Source: Rossellomorea aquimaris (GTDB taxonomy: Bacteria; Bacillota; Bacilli; Bacillales; Bacillaceae_B). Taken from it: a DNA stretch of 64,000 nt. The notes beneath the pieces are model-generated. The model was not told where the DNA came from and made no database searches. It saw only the letters and a program-made list of their open reading frames with translations. Shown here one piece after another: positions 17,941 through 27,220 of this stretch. Every line of letters starts with the position of its first letter. Position 1 is the stretch's first letter. The translations under genes were made by a program, and so were the position numbers. The stretch is taken from positions 186,001-250,000 of the forward strand of contig NZ_QNRJ01000005.1 in the NCBI RefSeq assembly GCF_003315075.1, read 5' to 3'.

Positions 17941-18636
17941 GTGACTAAATTGAAATTATTACTAATCGAAGATGATACAACCCTATTTAATGAAATCAAG
18001 GAGCGGCTTTCCCAGTGGTCCTATGATGTATATGGAATCACTGATTTCAATCACGTGATGCAGGAGTTTTCAGAGGTGAAACCGGACCTTGTGATCATTG
18101 ATATTCAACTCCCTAAGTTCGATGGCTTCCACTGGTGCCGGATGATCCGCACACACTCCAATGTGCCGATCCTGTTCCTGTCCTCCCGTGATCATCCGAC
18201 TGATATGGTCATGTCCATGCAGCTCGGGGCAGATGACTTCATCCAGAAGCCCTTTCATTTTGATGTTCTGATCGCTAAGGTACAGGCCACACTTCGGAGG
18301 GTGTATAACTATAACACGGAGCAGGTAAGCATCAAGACCTGGTGCGGGGCAACCGTCGATTTCGAGCGTAACACGGTATCCAATGAACTTGGTTCCATTG
18401 AATTGACGAAGAATGAAATGTACATTTTAAAGCTTCTAATTGATCAAAAAAATAAGATCGTCAGCAGGGATAACTTAATAAACAGCCTGTGGGATGATAA
18501 ACGTTTCATCAGCGATAACACGTTGACCGTCAATGTGAACCGACTGAGGAAGCGGCTTTACGAAATTGAATTGGGCCGCTTCATTGAAACCAAGGTCGGC
18601 CAGGGGTATCAGGCCATTGAAGAGGATTCGCCATGA
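17941..18636 (+). CDS. BceR-type OmpR-family response regulator
   Basis: The protein starts KLKLLLIEDD, with the acidic pocket followed by the phospho-acceptor aspartate in LVIIDIQLPKFDG and the lysine in IQKPFHFDVL. A C-terminal OmpR-type winged helix follows (LTKNEMYILKLLI, VNVNRLRKRL, ETKVGQGYQ). It is closest in pattern to the BceR/YxdJ regulators that control peptide-detoxification ABC transporters. The start is uncertain: an ATG at 17887 and GTGs at 17938/17941 are in frame, none with a clear binding site. I chose the one that keeps the usual N-terminus. It overlaps the kinase gene by 4 bp. Confidence 0.9.
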   Translation: MTKLKLLLIEDDTTLFNEIKERLSQWSYDVYGITDFNHVMQEFSEVKPDLVIIDIQLPKFDGFHWCRMIRTHSNVPILFLSSRDHPTDMVMSMQLGADDFIQKPFHFDVLIAKVQATLRRVYNYNTEQVSIKTWCGATVDFERNTVSNELGSIELTKNEMYILKLLIDQKNKIVSRDNLINSLWDDKRFISDNTLTVNVNRLRKRLYEIELGRFIETKVGQGYQAIEEDSP

Positions 18637-19637
18637 TCCGTACCTATTTATGGGAAAGAAAAAGCTGGATATTGTTCTTTATCGTTTCTCACCTGATATT
18701 GATCTTTATCGCCTATATCGATACGGCCATACCCTTACAACCGATCCTTTATATGGTGTTTGTATCGCTCCTCTTTTTCATCGTCTTCGTTTTCATTCGA
18801 TACCAGAAGGAAACACGTTTCTTTAAACGACTGAAAGAATGGGATCATAATCTCAACATCACCGGGGTGGATGCTCCCGATACTCCATTTGAAGAGATCA
18901 TTTCAGAAAGTTTATCAGAGCAAGCAAACCTTCTGAGGAAGGCAGCATCTGAAAATCGGATGGTACTCGAACAGGAAAAGGATGAACTCCTGTCCTGGAT
19001 CCATGAGGTGAAAACCCCACTGACTGCCATGCATTTGATGATTGAGCGTTTAGAGAACGAACCATTAAAGGCTCCAATAAAGTACGAATGGCTACGGATC
19101 CACCTTCTGTTGGATCAACAGCTTCATCAGAAACGGATGGCGTTCATGGAGAATGATCTATACATTGAGAACACGGATCTCGAGAGCCTTATTTTTCAGG
19201 AAATAAAAACACTGCAATCCTGGTGCATTCAAAAAGGTATCGGATTTGACATTCAACTGGACGTCACTGAAGTGCTGAGCGATGCAAAATGGCTGGCTTT
19301 TATGATTAGGCAGCTATTAACCAATGCCGTAAAATACAGTACGTCATCGGATATAATGATTAAAAGTGAAGAGCATGGGGGGAAAGCGGTCCTCACCATC
19401 CAGGATTTTGGAAGGGGCATAGATCCCAAGGACCTGCCGAGGATCTTTGACAAAGGCTTCACCTCGACCATCCACCACAATGATCACTCCTCCACCGGCA
19501 TGGGGTTGTATCTAACGAAAAAAGTGTCGGAGTCTTTGCTGATTTCCATAGAGGTCAAGTCCCATCAAGGAGAAGGGACACGGGTCACCCTCACGTTCCC
19601 CCAGAAGAATGATTTCGTCCAACTTACCGGCGTGTGA
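18633..19637 (+). CDS. BceS-type intramembrane-sensing histidine kinase
   Basis: This 334-residue kinase has two membrane helices in the first 60 residues (WILFFIVSHLILIFIAYI and YMVFVSLLFFIVFVFI) with almost no extracellular loop. A DHp helix carries the phospho-histidine (WIHEVKTPLTAM, near residue 124). The ATPase domain has N (QLLTNAVKYS), G1 (DFGRGIDP) and G2 (STGMGLYL) boxes. Such kinases do not sense ligands alone; they read out the activity of a partner BceAB transporter, here the two genes that follow. Confidence 0.92.
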   Translation: MIRTYLWERKSWILFFIVSHLILIFIAYIDTAIPLQPILYMVFVSLLFFIVFVFIRYQKETRFFKRLKEWDHNLNITGVDAPDTPFEEIISESLSEQANLLRKAASENRMVLEQEKDELLSWIHEVKTPLTAMHLMIERLENEPLKAPIKYEWLRIHLLLDQQLHQKRMAFMENDLYIENTDLESLIFQEIKTLQSWCIQKGIGFDIQLDVTEVLSDAKWLAFMIRQLLTNAVKYSTSSDIMIKSEEHGGKAVLTIQDFGRGIDPKDLPRIFDKGFTSTIHHNDHSSTGMGLYLTKKVSESLLISIEVKSHQGEGTRVTLTFPQKNDFVQLTGV

Positions 19638-19650
19638 CAAAAATGTCACA
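19633..19650 (+). promoter_or_regulatory. BceR-type operator upstream of the ABC transporter genes
   Basis: A perfect inverted repeat TGTGACA-AAAA-TGTCACA spans 19633-19650 and overlaps the kinase stop codon. It contains the core TNACA-N4-TGT known for BceR-like regulators. A -10 box TATAAT lies at 19702-19707, about 30 bp before the ATPase gene. The arrangement implies separate induction of the transporter genes by the response regulator just upstream. Confidence 0.8.
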
Positions 19651-19737
19651 TGCTTTTCTGTTTTGTTCGAACAATAAAAGGAAAAGAAACTTCCTGCTTT
19701 TTATAATAAGGGTATCAAATCAAAGGAGTTTTTCACG

Positions 19738-20499
19738 ATGACCATATTAGAAGCAACAAAACTTCATAAAAGCTACGGAAATAAATTCAATAAGCAGGAA
19801 GTCTTAAAGGGAATCGACCTGTCGATCCAAAAGGGAGAATTCGTCAGTATCATGGGGGCATCGGGTTCCGGAAAGACCACCCTCTTAAATGTCCTTTCCT
19901 CCATAGACAAAGTGAGTGAGGGTTCGATCAAGATCGAGAGTAATGAAATGACGATGATGAAAGAGAAGCAGCTCGCACAGTTTCGAAAGAATCATCTCGG
20001 CTTTATCTTTCAGGATTACAATCTGCTCGACACATTGACGGTGAAAGAGAACATTCTTCTGCCTCTATCCATTACCAAGACACCCAAAAAAGAAGCGGAC
20101 CAAAGGTTCAAAGACCTTGCTTCGGAGCTTGGGATTCTTGAACTGAAAGATAAGTATCCGAACGAAATCTCAGGCGGCCAGAAACAGCGGACATCAGCCG
20201 CACGGGCTTTCATCCATGAGCCAAGTATCATTTTCGCCGACGAGCCAACAGGTGCTCTCGACTCAAAGTCGGCATCTGATCTCTTAAATAAGCTGAGTGA
20301 GCTGAATCAAAAGCTGAAAGCGACGATCATCATGGTCACACATGATGCTGTTGCAGCGAGCTACTGCAGCCGGGTCATCTTCATTAAGGACGGGCAGATC
20401 TATACTCAGTTAAATAAAGGCGAGCAGGAAAGACAGCACTTCTTCAAGGACATCATGAAAACCCAGGGAGTGCTTGGCGGGGTGCAGAATGAACATTAA
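19738..20499 (+). CDS. BceA-type ABC transporter ATPase
   Basis: This 253-residue ATPase has Walker [10 protein letters not shown] (near residue 42), Q-loop FIFQDYNLL, signature ISGGQKQRT, Walker [14 protein letters not shown] and the switch histidine in MVTHDAV. It belongs to the MacB/LolD/BceA group that works with FtsX-like permeases to strip antimicrobial peptides from lipid II-cycle intermediates. The signature has T where most have V/A after QR, a minor change. It overlaps the permease gene by about 11 bp. Confidence 0.94.
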   Translation: MTILEATKLHKSYGNKFNKQEVLKGIDLSIQKGEFVSIMGASGSGKTTLLNVLSSIDKVSEGSIKIESNEMTMMKEKQLAQFRKNHLGFIFQDYNLLDTLTVKENILLPLSITKTPKKEADQRFKDLASELGILELKDKYPNEISGGQKQRTSAARAFIHEPSIIFADEPTGALDSKSASDLLNKLSELNQKLKATIIMVTHDAVAASYCSRVIFIKDGQIYTQLNKGEQERQHFFKDIMKTQGVLGGVQNEH

Positions 20500-22435
20500 T
20501 ACCCTTATCTTCAGGAATTTAAAGAAGAACCTCAAGAATTATTACCTTTATGTATTTGCTCTGGTCTTCAGTGTCGCGCTTTATTTCGCCTTTGTGACCC
20601 TGCAGTATGATCCATCCATGGATGCAGCGAAGGGATCCATCAAAGGCGGCGCAGCCGTACGTGCGGCTTCCGTATTACTTGTCGCAATCGTCTCGATCTT
20701 TCTTTTATATGCCAACACCCTCTTCATTAAGAGAAGAAGTAAAGAGATTGGTCTATTTCAATTAATAGGGATGACGAAAAATAAAATCTTCCGTATTTTA
20801 AGCGTGGAGAACTTCATCCTTTATTTCGGCTCATTGATACTCGGCATCTTGATCGGATTCTCCTTCTCAAAATTGATCATCATGATCTTATTCAAAATAA
20901 CCGGAGTCGAGGCAATCGCCACACTCCATTTCTCAACCCAGGCACTTATCCAGACCATCATTATTTTCTGCGCGATTTACCTGCTGATCATGCTGATGAA
21001 CTTCGTATTTATTAAAAGGCAAAGTATATTATCACTGTTCAGGGTACGTTCATCGACGGAAACCAAAGTGAAAAAAATGTCCAGGTTTGAGATCATCATC
21101 GGGATCTTCGGAATGATCTTGATTGCCTCGGGGTATTACGTATCTTCTAAATTGTTTGGCGGGGACTTCACGACCATGCCACAGCTGTATGGGGCGGTGC
21201 TCTTTATCCTTGGCTCGGTCATTCTCGGTACCTACCTGTTTTATAAGGGATCCGTGAGCTTCATCTTTAATGTCATTCGCAAGAAGAAAGATGGCTATCT
21301 GAATATCAACGAAGTCCTGTCCCTTTCATCCATCATGTTCCGGATGAAATCGAACGCTTTATTGCTGACGATCATCACGACGGTATCAGCACTGGCGATA
21401 GCGTTATTGTCCCTGAGCTATATAGGCTATTACTCTGCTGAAAAAACAGCTCAGAATAATGTTCCAACCGATTTTTCATTTACAAATACACAAGATTTCC
21501 AACACTTTAAAGATGCCCTACTGGACAATGGCATTCAATACAAGAAGGAAGAGATCGAAGTCATTGAAGTGTTAGTCAACCTGAAAGGCATTACGGACTC
21601 TGAATTTGGCGAACTGAACGGTTCAATGGATGCCATGCCGAACTCGGTCATCAGCGAGAAAAACGTTGAAGGCGTCGATGTAAAAGAAGACGAGACGGTC
21701 TTTACAGGCTATAGCGACTTACTTCAAAAGGTCATTCCGTTACATGATTCTGGGGTGACGGAGCTGAAAGGAAAAACGAAGGTCACCAAGCTCAAGTACT
21801 TGGGAATGCGGGATGAATACCCGATATCATGGTATTTTACAGCAGGGGGATCACCTGTAGTGATTGTGGATGACAATGTATTCAAACGCCTGAAGAATGA
21901 TTTAGATCCTGCTATACAGAAGGAATCCTCTCTCTACGTCGGGGTGACGATTGAACAAGAAAAGGACATATTGAAAGCAAACGACCTATTTCATGAGTTA
22001 AAACTCGATGAAGGATGGGCAAACGATTCCCAATACGATATGAAAACAGAACAGAAACAAAATATCGGACTCATCATGTTCATCGTCGGGTTCCTGGGTC
22101 TCACCTTCCTGATCACATCAGGATGCATCCTGTACTTCAAGCAAATGGACGAAAGTGAAGATGAAAAACCGAACTATACGATTTTAAGAAAACTGGGCTT
22201 CACTCAGGGTGACTTATTGAGAGGCATTCAAGCCAAGCAGCTTTTCAGCTTCGGCATCCCACTTCTCATCGGTCTGCTGCACAGTTACTTCGCCGTTCAA
22301 TCCGGATGGTTCCTGTTCGGTGCCGAGGTTTGGACGCCGATGATCATTGTAATGGGGTTATATACGGTGTTGTATTCTATCTTTGGTGTATTATCAGTCC
22401 TATATTATAAAAAAGTGATCAAAGCATCGCTATAA
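20489..22435 (+). CDS. BceB-type ABC permease
   Basis: This permease of about 648 residues has ten predicted membrane helices arranged as in BceB: one helix, an FtsX triplet, further pairs and a large extracellular domain (about residues 310-510) before the last three helices. The extracellular domain is the likely peptide-contact and specificity region. I chose the ATG at 20489 with GGCGGGGTG upstream; an in-frame ATG at 20474 is possible. Together with the preceding three genes it forms a complete sensing and resistance module against peptides such as bacitracin or lantibiotics. The actual substrate cannot be read from sequence. Confidence 0.93.
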   Translation: MNINTLIFRNLKKNLKNYYLYVFALVFSVALYFAFVTLQYDPSMDAAKGSIKGGAAVRAASVLLVAIVSIFLLYANTLFIKRRSKEIGLFQLIGMTKNKIFRILSVENFILYFGSLILGILIGFSFSKLIIMILFKITGVEAIATLHFSTQALIQTIIIFCAIYLLIMLMNFVFIKRQSILSLFRVRSSTETKVKKMSRFEIIIGIFGMILIASGYYVSSKLFGGDFTTMPQLYGAVLFILGSVILGTYLFYKGSVSFIFNVIRKKKDGYLNINEVLSLSSIMFRMKSNALLLTIITTVSALAIALLSLSYIGYYSAEKTAQNNVPTDFSFTNTQDFQHFKDALLDNGIQYKKEEIEVIEVLVNLKGITDSEFGELNGSMDAMPNSVISEKNVEGVDVKEDETVFTGYSDLLQKVIPLHDSGVTELKGKTKVTKLKYLGMRDEYPISWYFTAGGSPVVIVDDNVFKRLKNDLDPAIQKESSLYVGVTIEQEKDILKANDLFHELKLDEGWANDSQYDMKTEQKQNIGLIMFIVGFLGLTFLITSGCILYFKQMDESEDEKPNYTILRKLGFTQGDLLRGIQAKQLFSFGIPLLIGLLHSYFAVQSGWFLFGAEVWTPMIIVMGLYTVLYSIFGVLSVLYYKKVIKASL

Positions 22436-22438
22436 TGG

Positions 22439-22474
22439 AAAGAGCCATCCCTTGATGCCGGGATGGCTCTTTTA
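22439..22474 (+). terminator. Rho-independent terminator after the Bce-type operon
   Basis: AAAGAGCCATCCC pairs with GGGATGGCTCTTT across an eight-base loop and runs into TTTTATG, immediately after the permease stop. Confidence 0.92.
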
Positions 22475-22487
22475 TGTAGTCCTAAGG

Positions 22488-22613
22488 TTATTTTCTTTTC
22501 TGGCTTTTCATCTTGTTCATTTCAAGCTCGGCAGCGTATTCTTCCTGGGATTTCCCTTGTTTGAAGCTTTCAGACTGAATTTTTTTTAATTTGTTATCAT
22601 TTTGATTCGGCAT
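22488..22613 (-). CDS. Small basic hypothetical protein (41 aa)
   Basis: An ideal AGGAGGTG site precedes the ATG at 22613. The frame encodes 41 residues with MPNQNDNKLKK at the start, YAAELEMNKMK in the middle and KSQKRK at the end. The composition (Q, N, K, E with a short helix) recalls small spore or stress proteins of Bacillus such as gamma-type SASP, but I cannot assign a family. The gene is convergent with the permease gene, and the terminator at 22439-22474 may serve both. Confidence 0.7.
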   Translation of the reverse strand: MPNQNDNKLKKIQSESFKQGKSQEEYAAELEMNKMKSQKRK

Positions 22614-22727
22614 GTGCACACCTCCTGATATTTGGTTATTATGGACATGCTCGTGAAATTTATTCTTTACTTCAATTTTGATATGTACAAGGGAATGAAA
22701 GCTCCATCCTGCTAAAAGGGAGAAATT

Positions 22728-23522
22728 TTATTTCACTAGATGATTTTCCTTTACTCTTTCCAACACCCCAACAATCTCTCTTACTAATTTATCGCCCGTT
22801 GCTTGTTTAGCTTCTAACCACTCGATACCGTTTTTACTCACCATTCTTAACGTCCAATTATAAGAGGGGGATGATAGAACATGAACACCTTCAATTTTCC
22901 AATCCAGTTTATCTCTGTAGAACATCATTAATCGATTAGTATGAATCTTTCTTTGTAATGATCTATTAAACTGCTTTAGTAGTAAACTATCCGAATCCAC
23001 ATTGTTATTAATCGCTACCTGGTTCAGGTTGAATAAGGTTAGACGTTCACAGTAGTGAAGATAATCACTTGGGAGTATATATAGGGGATCATTTAATCGA
23101 GCAGAACGATTTTCGATACCCATCAGCATTCGGGGAAGAAGGATTTGTTTTATTGTATGGTCAGGTGCTGGGTGCTTAATCACCTTATAACTCATCTCAT
23201 TTTCTTTCATGCATTCAATGACCCGGTCATCACTAAAGTAAAAAATACTTTGTTCCTGATGATCTGTTACGATTTCTGCAACCAAATTGCTTTTTGCCAG
23301 AACCCACATGGCTTCGATAAATTGACCCTCGAATTTTAATTCTCCTTGGATATAATCCACAAGCCCCATTTTATTGAGCTTTTTGAACATAATTTCCCAT
23401 TCCTTTTCCAGTTTACCTTCTTGATAATGAGGAAATGGGTTTGTTATTCCTATCAGTACTTTCCCGCCTAACATCTTTACCAGTAAATATAAGTCCTTTC
23501 TGGTCACTATCCAATTCGACAA
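22728..23522 (-). CDS. Unknown protein at the LXG effector locus, possible T7SS adaptor
   Basis: This is a soluble mixed alpha/beta protein of about 264 residues. It begins LSNWIVTRKDLYLLVKMLG and ends with LRMVSKNGIEWLEAKQ and a helix. It is the last gene of the LXG locus. Its size and alternating beta/alpha plan resemble EspG/EsaE-type chaperones that escort T7SS substrates, which would fit the place, but I see no diagnostic motif. The TTG at 23522 has AAAGGGGG at good spacing; an upstream TTG at 23546 does not. Confidence 0.55.
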   Translation of the reverse strand: MSNWIVTRKDLYLLVKMLGGKVLIGITNPFPHYQEGKLEKEWEIMFKKLNKMGLVDYIQGELKFEGQFIEAMWVLAKSNLVAEIVTDHQEQSIFYFSDDRVIECMKENEMSYKVIKHPAPDHTIKQILLPRMLMGIENRSARLNDPLYILPSDYLHYCERLTLFNLNQVAINNNVDSDSLLLKQFNRSLQRKIHTNRLMMFYRDKLDWKIEGVHVLSSPSYNWTLRMVSKNGIEWLEAKQATGDKLVREIVGVLERVKENHLVK

Positions 23523-23550
23523 TTGTAATCCCCCTTTATAAACCAATGCC

Positions 23551-24241
23551 TTAACCGAATTTCCTCGATGTTTTCGGTTTTCCGAAATCAGGATAACTGT
23601 TTATGACTTTTTCATAATTGTTTTGAATGTATATAAACCGATGAATATAAGTCGATAAATAAGCTGGTAAGATGGATGCGACAGAGTAAGCTGTAATCAT
23701 AGCAATCATATAGGCAGAATCAGTAACCAGATACGACATCAGATATTGCGCAATAATATATCCAAAACTTGAAGCGGCTATTATTAAAGATACATTAAAC
23801 TTTGATTCTCCATTTTGAAGTTTAGTATACGTACCTGAATATAGCATTTTTGCGTTAATAATTTGTATTGAAACCAGTAGCAAAACCATTAATAGTATCC
23901 CTATTACAAAATAACTGCTACCTTCAACGCCAACATGCCTATATAAGAACTTCTGAATCACCAGAAAATACACAAACGTATTTACAATTCCAAAGACACC
24001 AAGGTATAAGTAATTCGAATTTATAAGGGGCAATTATATATAAAAGAGCCCAAATATGGATACATATTATCGGAATAAGAGCAGCCCAAAATAACGGGGC
24101 AAAAAAGGGAATACTCATAAGCGGCAATAAACCTAAGAAGTCCATGCTTATTACTAAAAATCCCATTACGTTTCTTCTGTTTTCTATGGGGAATTGTAAA
24201 TTCCGCAGGTAAAAGGTTGAGACTTCACTCTGTTTTTTCAT
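23551..24241 (-). pseudogene. Frameshifted paralogue of the multi-span membrane (immunity-like) protein
   Basis: Two frames join to one protein similar along its whole length to the intact 233-aa protein at 24696-25397. The N-terminal part (24241 leftward) runs to APYKFE, and the second frame resumes with NYLYLGVFGIVNTFVYFLVIQK. The break lies near 24015-24030. The C-terminal half keeps LYSGTYTKLQNGE, IAASSFGYIIAQY and YPDFGKPK, matching LYSGTYSRLQKGE, IAAASGIGYVLAQF and YPEFGLPK of the intact copy. A single indel separates the two frames, so this is either a recent inactivation or a sequencing error. An AAAGGGAAC site precedes the ATG. Confidence 0.85.
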
Positions 24242-24252
24242 TTGTGTTCCCT

Positions 24253-24690
24253 TTAACCTGTTTTTTTATTTTCATGAATATATGATATAACCTTGTTAAT
24301 ATCTGTCGTATAATATAAAACCTGGTTGATATCGTACATAACTTTATGTTCAACGATAAGGTACTCATCAGGATGGATGTTGTTAAAGAACTTTTTCCAC
24401 TTGTTCCTCTTCTCCATCTTTTTTGTTTCTTCATCTAATTTTTCAGAGTCAAACTTGTAGACGCCGTAACTTGGCACTTCTATTTTAGTGTCGGGAAAAG
24501 CATTCTTTAACTCCTCGACCATTTCATTTTGCGGTTCAATCTCAGTCACAACCACCACATTTTCTTCTGTTGCATCCAAGATTTTGTTTGATTGGTAGTC
24601 ATAATCTTCATCACTCATTTCTTTTTCTGTGAAAATGGCGATACAAAAACGGTTTTCTTCTTTTTTCTTTTTTAGGAACACATTCTTCAT
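24253..24690 (-). CDS. Small soluble protein at the LXG locus, unknown
   Basis: This is a 145-residue charged protein with a lysine-rich N-terminus (MKNVFLKKKKEENRF) and alternating strands and helices. These include VVVVTEIEPQNEMVEELKNAF, and a middle basic helix KKMEKRNKWKKFF precedes DEYLIVEHKVMYDINQVLYYTTDI. It lies between the two paralogous membrane proteins and starts 5 bp after the first of them, so it is co-transcribed with the effector. An immunity or membrane-recruited partner role is possible from position only. Confidence 0.6.
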   Translation of the reverse strand: MKNVFLKKKKEENRFCIAIFTEKEMSDEDYDYQSNKILDATEENVVVVTEIEPQNEMVEELKNAFPDTKIEVPSYGVYKFDSEKLDEETKKMEKRNKWKKFFNNIHPDEYLIVEHKVMYDINQVLYYTTDINKVISYIHENKKTG

Positions 24691-24695
24691 CCCCT

Positions 24696-25397
24696 CTATG
24701 TATTTTTTCTTAGCTTTTTAGGTAATCCAAATTCAGGATAAACTTGCTTTACCTTTTCCATGTTTCTTTTAATAAAGAAATATTTGTGAATACTCGTTGA
24801 AAAGAAAGCTGTAGCTATAGAGAGTAACGAAAAAACCCCTATAATAATAAGTGTTTTCACCGACTCTACAAAAAAAGAAGATAGTATAAATTGGGCTAAT
24901 ACGTAGCCTATACCTGAGGCAGCAGCTATTGGCGAAAGATTTAATGTCTTTTCTCCTTTTTGAAGTCGTGAGTATGTACCGGAATACAGTGAACGTATGT
25001 TAATCCAATTCAAGACTATAAGTAGAGAAACACAGATTACCAACCCTATAAATGCAGGTACTATTGTTTCAACTTCAAAAGTATTATAAATAAGTTTTTG
25101 AATGACTAAAAAGTATACAAAAGTATTAATAACACCATACACTCCGAAAAAAAGATAGTATGCCCGTTCAAGTTTATATGGAGCAATAATAATCGGAATA
25201 GCCCATAAGTGTATTAGGATGACTGGAATGATTCCTGACCAAAAGATCAAGGGAATCATTGGTTCGCCTAATAAAAAAATGACACCAATGATATCCAAAA
25301 ATATAAGAAAGAAAACGATTATATTCCCCCTGTTTTCTTTTGGATTCTGAAATCTTAAATAAGATAATGTAATCTCATCTATTTTAGCTTTCTTCAA
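24696..25397 (-). CDS. Multi-span membrane protein, candidate immunity protein for the LXG effector
   Basis: This 233-residue protein has six likely membrane helices, a short cytosolic N-terminus and a basic C-terminal tail (EFGLPKKLRKNT). It follows the effector gene by about 50 bp, with a TTG start and AGAGGTGTG site. In LXG loci the gene after the toxin usually encodes immunity, and membrane-acting LXG toxins are countered by membrane proteins. A second, frameshifted copy lies downstream (23551-24241). I do not see a named family with certainty. Confidence 0.65.
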   Translation of the reverse strand: MKKAKIDEITLSYLRFQNPKENRGNIIVFFLIFLDIIGVIFLLGEPMIPLIFWSGIIPVILIHLWAIPIIIAPYKLERAYYLFFGVYGVINTFVYFLVIQKLIYNTFEVETIVPAFIGLVICVSLLIVLNWINIRSLYSGTYSRLQKGEKTLNLSPIAAASGIGYVLAQFILSSFFVESVKTLIIIGVFSLLSIATAFFSTSIHKYFFIKRNMEKVKQVYPEFGLPKKLRKNT

Positions 25398-25448
25398 ATA
25401 AACACACCTCTTTTTAACATAAGACCAATCATATTGAATTAATTGAGT

Positions 25449-26891
25449 TTAAAACCAAGATCCAACTTTATCAATGATACTTGTGGTCCCTTTTTTTATT
25501 GCATCTCCAATTGAATCACTCTCGCCATCACCATCAACATCCATAAATTTAACATCTGAAAGAGCTGTTGTTACTAGAATTCCTATTCCAGCACCCACAA
25601 CCGCTCCGACAGCAACCCCAACCGGACCACCAAATGCTACGCCTGCCATAGCTCCAAATTTGGCACCTGCCATGGCAGATGCTGCAATAGAGGCACCTGC
25701 TATGGCTACATCTCCTGTTACATTTCCTGCAATCTCACTCCCAGACTGTTTATGCTGAACACCGTGGACGATATCACCAACAACAGTTGTTCCCACGCCT
25801 ATGTAACCTATTTTGTTCCCAGCCCACTTAAATGACTCTTTTACACTGGTCATGGGATCCACTAATTTATAGAGCTTTGTATAGTTTGTCGCATTCGTAC
25901 CTGAATAGTTTCGTTTATTAATTTTGTATAGTTCCGGCTTATCTACCTTTACCCTCACTCTATCCTTACCCTGTGCGGTAGTATAACTGCTTTTCGTCAC
26001 ACCAAAACCTTTTCTGCCTAGATTCACACCTTTCGCAGCCCCATACCCGGCAGCAGTCGCAATACCCAAATTCGTCGCCGCATTAATCGGCTGATCTCGC
26101 CACTGATCAAAATTGATCCCTAATGTCGGTGTGGGATCCCATTCCGGTTGCAATCCATTCACCGTATCAGCCGCTTCAACCCCATTCTCGACAAATCGGG
26201 GATTGTTGGTCAGCTCGAAATAAGGGTTTGTCGACCCGCTCTCAGCATCATATTGAGGGTTGTAACAGCTGTTGGGCTGATACGTATCGATTGAGATTTT
26301 CCCGTTGGAGAAGAGACCTTGAATTTGGTGAATGTATTGGTTCATCGTGTGGACATCCTGTTGAATTGGCTCCAGGTTGGCGGATTGACTTTGATCAAAC
26401 TGGTGAAGTTTTTCGACGGTTTGATCTTTTTGCTGCCTCGCAACGTGAACCTGCTGAAGGAAGGAACCGTCTTGTAATCTTGGTAAGGAGACGATATCCT
26501 GAACACTTTGAATCGTTTCATTGGACTCACTTGTTAAGTCCATCACCACATCCCTTCCCCTATTTAGTCCATTTTCCAAGTCATTCTGCAAAAAGCTTTC
26601 CTGAATATATCCATTCTGGGCCTGCTCCAACCCCTGTAATTCATTTTTTATGGCTTTCAGGGTAGATTCATATGTTGTCACCATTTGCTGATAGAACTTC
26701 AGAAAGGATTGATGTGAATCCTGGTAAAAAGACCGTATCGATTGACCCCCTTTTCCTTTAAAAGAGGCATCTTGAGAAATAAAGGAATTTATGGCTGATT
26801 CAATTTCGATCATCTGTTCTTTTTGCTGGGTTAACTTTCGAAGCACTTGTTCTATTCCTGAATCTAGAGACATGACATCCAGTGTTTTCAT
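25449..26891 (-). CDS. LXG-domain T7SS effector with glycine-zipper C-terminus
   Basis: This 480-residue protein begins with an LXG-type helical domain (residues 1-210). The domain starts MKTLDVMSLDSGIEQVLRKL, has FKGKGGQSIRSFYQDSH near residue 50, and continues with long helices. A linker (215-330) follows. The C-terminus has a long small-residue stretch (about 385-455) with GxxxG-like spacing (GAKFGAMAGVAFGGPVGVAVGAVVGAGIGI), then an acidic loop DVDGDGESDSIGD and an amphipathic end. LXG proteins are secreted by T7SS as antibacterial toxins. The glycine zipper suggests a pore-forming or membrane-inserting toxin. A GGAGAGAAG site precedes the ATG. Confidence 0.85.
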   Translation of the reverse strand: MKTLDVMSLDSGIEQVLRKLTQQKEQMIEIESAINSFISQDASFKGKGGQSIRSFYQDSHQSFLKFYQQMVTTYESTLKAIKNELQGLEQAQNGYIQESFLQNDLENGLNRGRDVVMDLTSESNETIQSVQDIVSLPRLQDGSFLQQVHVARQQKDQTVEKLHQFDQSQSANLEPIQQDVHTMNQYIHQIQGLFSNGKISIDTYQPNSCYNPQYDAESGSTNPYFELTNNPRFVENGVEAADTVNGLQPEWDPTPTLGINFDQWRDQPINAATNLGIATAAGYGAAKGVNLGRKGFGVTKSSYTTAQGKDRVRVKVDKPELYKINKRNYSGTNATNYTKLYKLVDPMTSVKESFKWAGNKIGYIGVGTTVVGDIVHGVQHKQSGSEIAGNVTGDVAIAGASIAASAMAGAKFGAMAGVAFGGPVGVAVGAVVGAGIGILVTTALSDVKFMDVDGDGESDSIGDAIKKGTTSIIDKVGSWF

Positions 26892-26905
26892 CCCAACTTC
26901 TCTCC

Positions 26906-27184
26906 TTACCTGGCTTTGATATGTGAAGACAGTTCCTGATCGGCATCCGCCATATCCTGGACAGCCTGTCGTGTCAATTCTTCATTTCGCATAAGCAATT
27001 CTTTATAACTCTGTACCATCTGTTCCATGCTTTGGTTCAACTCGTTCAATTTTGTTACCACTTCCAGGCGATTTTCATGTCCAATGTGACTAGGTACATC
27101 CGGTTGAAGAGATTCTGCAGAGGACTTAATTTTTGAAAGGTGGTGGTCTATCTCACCTTGCACTACTCTGATTTCATTACCCAT
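26906..27184 (-). CDS. Small helical LXG-partner protein (DUF5344-like)
   Basis: This 92-residue protein is almost fully helical in two segments around a PDVPSHIGHENRLE turn. It lies 14 bp before the LXG effector gene with a good GGGAGG site. Such WXG100-like small proteins encoded upstream bind the LXG domain and complete the secretion signal. The DUF5344 label is from pattern memory and not checked. Confidence 0.7.
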   Translation of the reverse strand: MGNEIRVVQGEIDHHLSKIKSSAESLQPDVPSHIGHENRLEVVTKLNELNQSMEQMVQSYKELLMRNEELTRQAVQDMADADQELSSHIKAR

Positions 27185-27220
27185 ACAAGCTACCTCCCAC
27201 TATATTAAATACTTTTCTTT

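Noticed and set aside
26123-26665. 180-codon plus-strand frame within the LXG effector gene
   Set aside because: Antisense to the LXG domain; composition rich in Trp, Arg, His and Ser as expected of a reverse-strand shadow.
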